Source of the DNA: Hymenobacter montanus
Lineage (GTDB): Bacteria > Bacteroidota > Bacteroidia > Cytophagales > Hymenobacteraceae
Length of the DNA stretch: 64,000 nucleotides
Reading direction: 5' to 3'
Assembly: GCF_014699115.1 (NCBI RefSeq)
Contig: NZ_JACXAD010000019.1
Span: forward strand, 51,400-115,399
Both the position numbers and the translations under genes were made by a program. The notes beneath the pieces were generated by a model. It had not been told where the DNA came from. It did not search any database and saw only the letters and a list, made by a program, of their open reading frames with translations. This document shows, piece by piece, positions 59,182-64,000 of this stretch. Position 1 is the stretch's first letter; each line of letters begins with the position of its first letter.

Positions 59182-61745
59182 CGCTCCAACTGCTGAGCGG
59201 GTTGCTGGCCCTGCTGGCTATGGCGGGCCGCCTCGTGCCGTTCCACCCGGTCACTGCCATGTTCAATCAGTTGACTCCCATGCTGCTTCCCTACGGCATC
59301 GAGCGTCTGGCTTATCTGTGTTATTTCGGGCTGGTCGGTGCGGTACGACACCTTCATTTCCGAGTGCCGGATGCCTTGCTCGTCGGTAGTGCTATGCGAG
59401 TCACCGACTTTGGCCCCGCTGGCTGCAACAGCAGCTTGCACGGCTTCGGCTTGGCCTCGCTCGCCGGTGGCCAGCGCCGGCTCGTCAATCCGAATAACCA
59501 ACTGCTTCTCGCTGCCCGCCGTGTCGGTGCTACCCGCAGCCAGCGCCCCTGCACCAATTGCCGCGTCTGGCTTGGCAGCCACATCCAGGCTTCGGTCCCG
59601 ATTGTGAGGCTGAATGGCGGCCGCTTCGGCGGCGAGTTGCCGGAGGGCCCGGTCTTCATCGCGCTCCACGACACTTACCCCGGCGTACTGTTCTTTGCCA
59701 GCAGTAGCGCGGGCATTAGTGTTGGTTACGATGGCGTGAATGATGGCAATATCGGGCTGGTCGTTCCGGTACGTCATATCGAATTCAGCCCGCCGGATGC
59801 CCTGCTCATCCACGGAGCTGCGCACTTCGCTGGTCTGCATAGAGTAGCCCGAATTATCCAGAATGGCTTTCCAAGCCTCCGCGCGGCCGGTGGTGCTGGG
59901 CTCCAGCTCATCGACCTTCCATGTTGCAGTTCTCTCCCCGGTGTCTGAGGGGGTGGGTAAGCTTACGCCCGCGGAGGTCTCGGCGTGACGGGCCCGGGCG
60001 CGCAGCTCTTCCCGCTCGGCTTCGTCGACTTTACGACCGGCCGGCGGGGGATTGTCATGGATGTATTCTTTGAGCAGCACCAGCCCGGCATCGCGGGCGT
60101 GCACGAACTGCGCGGTGTGCTCCGCCGCTTCCTGCTCACTACGGTAGGAGCGGGGGGCTCGCTCTTCCTGGGCAGCAGTTTCCGCGACGGCCTGCGTAAA
60201 CCGCTGGTCCGCCTGCGCCCGCTCTTGTTGCGCTTCGGGGGTGTTTTCCCGCTCGCGCCGGGCCTGACGCTCGGCTTCCCGCTGTTCCCTTTCCTGGCGC
60301 TGGGCATCGGCCAGCCGCTGCTGGCGCTCCGACTCGCGCTGCTGCTCCTCGCGCTGGGCGGCGGCGCGAATCTGCTCGGCGCTCAGCCCCTGCGCAGTGT
60401 ATTCCAATTCCTTGTTGAAGTCCTTGGCCAGCGGGTAGTCCACCCGCAGAAAGGCTTCCCGCTGGCGCTCGGCTTCAGCTCGCAGCTGCTCGCGCTGCCG
60501 GTAGAGTTCCTGGGCCACTACTTCCAGCTGGGCCGTGTCGGCGCGGGCCACGGTCAGGCGCACGATGGTGGCCTGCTCGGTGCTGCGCTGCACTTCTACG
60601 GTAAGCGAGGGGCCGGCCTCCTGGGTACTGTTAATTTTCTCCACCCGCTCGCTGAGCTGCTGCACCTGGCTAGCGCCCTGCTCGGCCGAGTCGTGGTGAA
60701 ACGTCACCTTCAGGCTGGTGTGGTACTTGTCGCTGGTGGCATGCCACTCCACGGGCCGGGAGGCCTCGCGGTAGGCTTCCTGCTCGGCCACCGGCACCAG
60801 CGGGCGGGCCGGCTGCAGCTCGTTGAGGTAATTGATGTTGAACTGCCGGCCCCCGGCGTCGCGGTCGTTGGCCAGCACCACCTCCTGGGGCTGCTGCTTG
60901 TCGATGACTCGCTGAATCAGGGCAATCTGCGCCTCGGTTGGCGTGCCGCTGGTGGCAATGTAGAGCGTGTTCTTCGGGTCCTGCCCGTGCTTGAGCTGGA
61001 AATGGGACAGTGAGTCGATGGCTGATTCGCTCACCACCACGCGCGCCACCGGCGTGTCTTTGCCGTCGGTCGGGTGGGAGACCCAGATGCCGTTTTTGGG
61101 CAGCGGCAGCAGGCTTTTGTAGTGCTCGTTCTTCTGCTCCACGCTGGCCAGCCCGTGCTCGTTGTAGAGCGGAAAGGCCGTGTTCTTGTGCTCGTTCTGC
61201 TGCGCCGTGAAGATGCGGCCCTGGAAGGCCGGGCTGTCGAGCGTGGCATCGGTGATGCCCCGCCCGTGCAGGTAGCTGCGGTCAGTGAGCTCCTTCTTGA
61301 CGCCCAGCACCTCGGAAATCAGGCGGGTGCGGCGCTCTTCCTCGGCCTGCCGGGCCTGCTCCGGGTCGCCCACGGGCAGGCTGCTCAGGCGGGCGGTTTC
61401 GGGTGGGGTGGCGTACACCCGCGCCGGGGCCGGCGCGCCGTCGAGGTACTCGCGCAGCTGCTGGCGTACCTGGCCCAGGTTAAGGCCGTGGCCGTCGCCG
61501 CCTCTTGTCTTGGCGAAGTCGATGATGGAGCCCGCGTCGCGGTCGTCGCCGGTATTCAGGTACACCTGGTGGTCGCCCTTGCGGGTAACGATGACATGCT
61601 CATCGTCCTTGACCAGGTGGTGCCAGTCGCCGCGGCGGCTTTCCTTCTTGATGGTGTAGCCCTGGCGCTGGGCGTAGTCAACCAGGTCAATGTCGCGCTT
61701 GAAGCGGTCGAGTTCGGTGGGGTCGTTTTTCCGGGGTGCGTTCAT
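59178..61745 (-). CDS. Toprim-domain plasmid protein with duplicated C-terminal domain
   Basis: 855 residues from the ATG at 61745. Residues 1-110 form a zinc-free primase-like/DUF3991 region, and 230-300 a Toprim domain with E240 (VVVSESAIDSLS) and D294-x-D296 (LANDRDAGG). A Glu/Arg/Gln coiled coil (430-570) follows. The C-terminal third contains two similar units: DEQGIRRAEFDMTYRNDQPD and, later, DEQGIRHSEMKVSYRTDQPE. Toprim proteins of this type act with plasmid transfer or replication, probably as primase. The gene converges with the VbhA-like frame by 4 bp. Confidence 0.8.
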   Translation of the reverse strand: MNAPRKNDPTELDRFKRDIDLVDYAQRQGYTIKKESRRGDWHHLVKDDEHVIVTRKGDHQVYLNTGDDRDAGSIIDFAKTRGGDGHGLNLGQVRQQLREYLDGAPAPARVYATPPETARLSSLPVGDPEQARQAEEERRTRLISEVLGVKKELTDRSYLHGRGITDATLDSPAFQGRIFTAQQNEHKNTAFPLYNEHGLASVEQKNEHYKSLLPLPKNGIWVSHPTDGKDTPVARVVVSESAIDSLSHFQLKHGQDPKNTLYIATSGTPTEAQIALIQRVIDKQQPQEVVLANDRDAGGRQFNINYLNELQPARPLVPVAEQEAYREASRPVEWHATSDKYHTSLKVTFHHDSAEQGASQVQQLSERVEKINSTQEAGPSLTVEVQRSTEQATIVRLTVARADTAQLEVVAQELYRQREQLRAEAERQREAFLRVDYPLAKDFNKELEYTAQGLSAEQIRAAAQREEQQRESERQQRLADAQRQEREQREAERQARRERENTPEAQQERAQADQRFTQAVAETAAQEERAPRSYRSEQEAAEHTAQFVHARDAGLVLLKEYIHDNPPPAGRKVDEAEREELRARARHAETSAGVSLPTPSDTGERTATWKVDELEPSTTGRAEAWKAILDNSGYSMQTSEVRSSVDEQGIRRAEFDMTYRNDQPDIAIIHAIVTNTNARATAGKEQYAGVSVVERDEDRALRQLAAEAAAIQPHNRDRSLDVAAKPDAAIGAGALAAGSTDTAGSEKQLVIRIDEPALATGERGQAEAVQAAVAASGAKVGDSHSTTDEQGIRHSEMKVSYRTDQPEITQISQTLDAVGKQHGSQLIEHGSDRVERHEAARHSQQGQQPAQQLER

Positions 61746-61832
61746 AGGGTGGGCTGGGGGAGTGGAGCCGGACAGCTCCATCTCCTTGCCAGCACCCGGC
61801 GGCCGGGCCCCAAGCAGGAAAGCTATCCGGGG

Positions 61833-62219
61833 TTAGGTGGTCGGCGGCGAACTGCCGGCCCGCTGCGCGGCCGCGTCGAAGAAGGCCAGCTGCTCGCGGA
61901 ATTGTGCTAGTAGCTCGGAGCTGCCGAACACGTACTGGTTGGCGCCGCTGCCGATGTCGATGCGCACGATTTCCGTGGTCACGCCCAGCGCGCGCAGCAC
62001 CTTTTGCACGAGGCGCGGCTCGTCGCGCTTGAGCTTGCCGTTCTTCAGGTTGACGACGTTGGTATAGGTCAGGCCATGCTGGGCACAAAAAGCGGTTAAA
62101 TCGCCCTGGGGCAGGGCTTTCAGGCGAAACTGAACGTAGCGAAGGCACTCGGCATAGGGTGCGGACAGGCTAAGGTCAGGAAACCCCAACGGGGCGGAAA
62201 CGTGGTCGGATGGTACCAT
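61833..62219 (-). CDS. Small helix-turn-helix-like DNA-binding protein
   Basis: 128 residues from the ATG at 62219. Residues about 30-85 (ECLRYVQFRLKALPQGDLTA, FCAQHGLTYTNVVNLKNGKL and KVLRALGVTT) have the spacing of a helix-turn-helix, and residues 90-125 form a helical tail. It is divergent from the tra operon, with the GTTAGT array in the gap. It is a candidate for the regulator of that array, though this is only positional. Confidence 0.55.
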   Translation of the reverse strand: MVPSDHVSAPLGFPDLSLSAPYAECLRYVQFRLKALPQGDLTAFCAQHGLTYTNVVNLKNGKLKRDEPRLVQKVLRALGVTTEIVRIDIGSGANQYVFGSSELLAQFREQLAFFDAAAQRAGSSPPTT

Positions 62220-62408
62220 GCAAAGAAGGGCACACTGCTGGGGCAGTGGGGGTGAAGTATCGGAGCGATACCCCAAAGGACGCATATCGGGCTTACAAGC
62301 CGCAACGCCCTTAAGGAAAAACTCAAATCTTCTACCACCCGACCGGATTGCAATTGCCCCCGGCCGGACACCACTTCGCTGGTAGGCGCTTCATACGACC
62401 AAGCAATT

Positions 62409-62436
62409 TTTAAGTTTTAACTAACTTTTTACTAAC
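62409..62436 (-). promoter_or_regulatory. GTTAGT array 3 (11-bp period), tra operon
   Basis: On the minus strand two perfect GTTAGT hexamers (62431-62436 and 62420-62425) are separated by 5 bp. A weak third lies at 62409-62414 at the same 11-bp period. It is 32 bp upstream of the first tra gene. Confidence 0.55.
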
Positions 62437-62467
62437 ACCGATAGGTTTCTTACCGTAAGGGGCCGGT

Positions 62468-63142
62468 ATGCGTTTTGGAATACTCATCCTGGTGGTACTG
62501 GCTCTGGCCGCGCTGGCGGCGTTGCTGTGGTGGCGCTTCAAGGGCCCCGGCAAACCGGCCGCTCCGGTTGCCGTGCTGGCCACCCGGAACCATCATTCCC
62601 TGCGCACTTTCCATTACGAAACTGCCGCGGCTACCCAATCGGCCAAGCAAGCAGCAGCTTCCGCTGAAGTCGGCGAGCCCCTGGCCCGGCTGCTCCCGCG
62701 GGAAGACTTGGCCGCCCCGGAGCCCGCGCATTTTGCCGAGGAAGCGAAAGCGACGCTTTCCGCTGATAACGCCGAATCAACTACAGAATTGGGCGAAGCC
62801 GACCTGGAAGCGCCGGCAGAAGATACGCCCCGCCCGGCTTCCATTCGCCACGCGGCCGGCGCCTTGGCCTCGCTCCTGGAAGTGCAGGAAGAGGCAGTTG
62901 TGCCTGCCGCAGCGCCCGAGCCAGCGGTGGAAGCTGACGAGGAGCCCGCCGAAGCCCTTTTTCACAACCCCATCACCGCGCCGGCGCCGACGGCCAACGA
63001 CCAGGCCAACCGCGCCGCCGAAATCGCCCTGCGCCAGCAGCGGCGTGCCCGCATGAGCGCAGATGCCGCCGCTCAACGAGCGGCGCTGAGCAGCCTGTTT
63101 CCCGGCGCCGGCAGCCCCATTCCCATGGCCAAACCTTCCTAG
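62468..63142 (+). CDS. Membrane-anchored tra protein, hypothetical
   Basis: A 224-residue protein with one N-terminal helix (GILILVVLALAALAALLWW) and a long, acidic, Ala/Glu/Pro-rich soluble part that looks disordered, ending with a helical AEIALRQQRRARMSADAAAQ. No family recognised. It opens the tra operon, 58 bp before the pilin-like gene, and may be a spacer or channel-accessory protein. Confidence 0.6.
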   Translation: MRFGILILVVLALAALAALLWWRFKGPGKPAAPVAVLATRNHHSLRTFHYETAAATQSAKQAAASAEVGEPLARLLPREDLAAPEPAHFAEEAKATLSADNAESTTELGEADLEAPAEDTPRPASIRHAAGALASLLEVQEEAVVPAAAPEPAVEADEEPAEALFHNPITAPAPTANDQANRAAEIALRQQRRARMSADAAAQRAALSSLFPGAGSPIPMAKPS

Positions 63143-63200
63143 AAGCCACACCTGCTTTCCGGGGAGATAAGCACCCTGTTTCCACCTATTACCCCTTTCT

Positions 63201-63620
63201 ATGCTAACCCATTTCTTTTCCCGGGCCCGTACCCACGCCGCAACGGCAACTGAAACCCTGCACTCGCTGGCCGCCGCGGGCCAGACCTATCAGCCCTCCA
63301 AAGCCGAACAGCGCGTTGCGGCCCTGCTCAGCACCCTGGCTTTGGCCACCAGCCCGGCTCGGGCACAAGTGGGCGGCGGGGGAGCCGCCGCGGCGCTCGA
63401 AGGCGTGCAGGAAACTGTCGTCAGCATCGTGCAGGTCATTTTCGCCATCGTGCTCATCGTGGGCCTCATTCGCGTGGTGATGAAGTTCGTGCAAGGGGCC
63501 CCCGATGCGCTGGGCTCGCTGGGCTGGCTCGTGGGCGGCGTAATTCTCTGGTTCGGCTTCCAGCTCTTCAAGGACGATTTGGTCAGCGCCGTGGGCGGCG
63601 GGGACGGGGGCGTACGCTAA
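63201..63620 (+). CDS. DUF4134/VirB2-like pilin
   Basis: A 139-residue protein: an N-terminal part with a signal-like region, then a Gly-rich turn (QVGGGGAAAALEGVQETVVS) and two helices (IVQVIFAIVLIVGLIRVVMK and LGWLVGGVILWFGFQLFKDD). This is the pattern of DUF4134 (TraE of Bacteroidota conjugation systems), the counterpart of VirB2. Next gene starts 5 bp later. Confidence 0.85.
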   Translation: MLTHFFSRARTHAATATETLHSLAAAGQTYQPSKAEQRVAALLSTLALATSPARAQVGGGGAAAALEGVQETVVSIVQVIFAIVLIVGLIRVVMKFVQGAPDALGSLGWLVGGVILWFGFQLFKDDLVSAVGGGDGGVR

Positions 63621-63624
63621 GCTC

Positions 63625-63954
63625 ATGCGTTCCTACAAATCCATTGAGCGGCCCGCCCAGGTGTTGGGCATGAACATCCAGGACCTGGGCATCATGGTCG
63701 GCCTGTTCATCGGCTCGGTCCTGTTGCTCGGCTTTCTGGGCATGGCGGTCAAGATTCCGCGCCTGGTGTACCTGCTCGTCATTCTGGTCGAACTCAGCCT
63801 GATTCTGGGCCTGCGCTACCTAAGCAAGCGTCAGGCGCCCGGCTTTCTGATGGGCTGGCTTTCCTTCACCTTCATCCAGCCCCGCCGCCTGGCGGTGGGG
63901 CCTTTTCCCACCCCTTCCACCCATGACCAAAAAGCCCAAAACGGCCGCGTTTAA
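63625..63954 (+). CDS. DUF4133/VirB3-like conjugation protein
   Basis: A 109-residue protein: short cytoplasmic start (MRSYKSIERPAQVLGMNIQD), two helices (LGIMVGLFIGSVLLLGFLGM, LVYLLVILVELSLILGLRYL) and the FIQPRRL ending of DUF4133 (TraF). VirB3 counterparts connect the pilus to the VirB4 ATPase. Its end overlaps the next start by 32 bp. Confidence 0.85.
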   Translation: MRSYKSIERPAQVLGMNIQDLGIMVGLFIGSVLLLGFLGMAVKIPRLVYLLVILVELSLILGLRYLSKRQAPGFLMGWLSFTFIQPRRLAVGPFPTPSTHDQKAQNGRV

Positions 63955-64000
63955 CGCCGTGATGCCCGTGCACAGCTTCGAGGGCGACAAAGTGGTTTTC
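63923..64000 (+). CDS. Start of the VirB4-like conjugation ATPase (truncated by window)
   Basis: The ATG at 63923 opens a frame (MTKKPKTAAFNAVMPVHSFE) that runs off the window. In Bacteroidota tra operons the gene after DUF4133 encodes TraG, a VirB4-type ATPase. The assignment rests on position and on the beginning, which is typical of that family. Confidence 0.65.
   Translation, partial: MTKKPKTAAFNAVMPVHSFEGDKVVF

Overview
The window looks like a large stretch of a conjugative plasmid, or a plasmid-like integrated element, from a GC-rich Bacteroidota of the Hymenobacter type. The reasons are a BfmA/BtgA-type mobilisation protein, a DUF5712-like relaxase, DUF4134/DUF4133 conjugation genes, an OmpL-like/OMP_b-brl_3 outer-membrane repertoire, a complete Rep_3 iteron origin and a ParA/DUF3408 partition pair. 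The genus is an inference from gene content and base composition; no rRNA or tRNA gene was seen.

Layout. 1-5.5 kb, minus strand: a Fic toxin with a VbhA-like antitoxin, a VirD4-type coupling protein, a relaxase and a BfmA-like accessory protein. 5.5-7.7 kb: a non-coding segment with a long 8-bp-phased TTCTG array, then parA and a DUF3408-like partition gene. 7.8-8.7 kb: an ArsR/SRPBCC pair with a perfect operator palindrome. 8.8-10.5 kb: oriV with two converging iteron arrays around an AT-rich core, and the Rep gene. 10.5-15.9 kb: a 446-codon gene split by a 4.03-kb composite transposon made of two Tn3-derived miniature elements. It carries four cargo genes and is flanked by a 6-bp target duplication. 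16-18 kb: XRE regulator and a HipBST-like tripartite toxin-antitoxin operon. 18-23 kb: small plasmid genes, two of them broken, and an ArdC antirestriction gene.

23.6-40.6 kb is an envelope/efflux cargo region: YncE-like propeller, two TSUP transporters, three PAP2 phosphatases, a tolC-adaptor-RND operon, a two-component system, a PepSY-like protein and a TonB-type barrel. Five copies of an 11-bp-period CAGATT operator tie the efflux operon, the two-component system, two PAP2 genes and the PepSY-like gene into one apparent regulon. 40.9-58.6 kb is a potassium-acquisition island: two Kup transporters, KdpFABC with extra one-helix micro-proteins, two outer-membrane barrels, a KdpD reduced to its cytoplasmic sensor half, a separate histidine kinase and an NtrC-type response regulator.

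58.6-64 kb returns to plasmid backbone: a truncated gene scar, an orphan VbhA-like protein, a Toprim protein with a duplicated C-terminal domain, a small DNA-binding protein, and the start of the tra operon (membrane protein, VirB2-like, VirB3-like and the first codons of the VirB4-like ATPase). A GTTAGT operator with 11-bp period occurs only upstream of the mob operon, in oriV upstream of rep, and upstream of the tra operon, so the three replication/transfer modules probably share one regulator.
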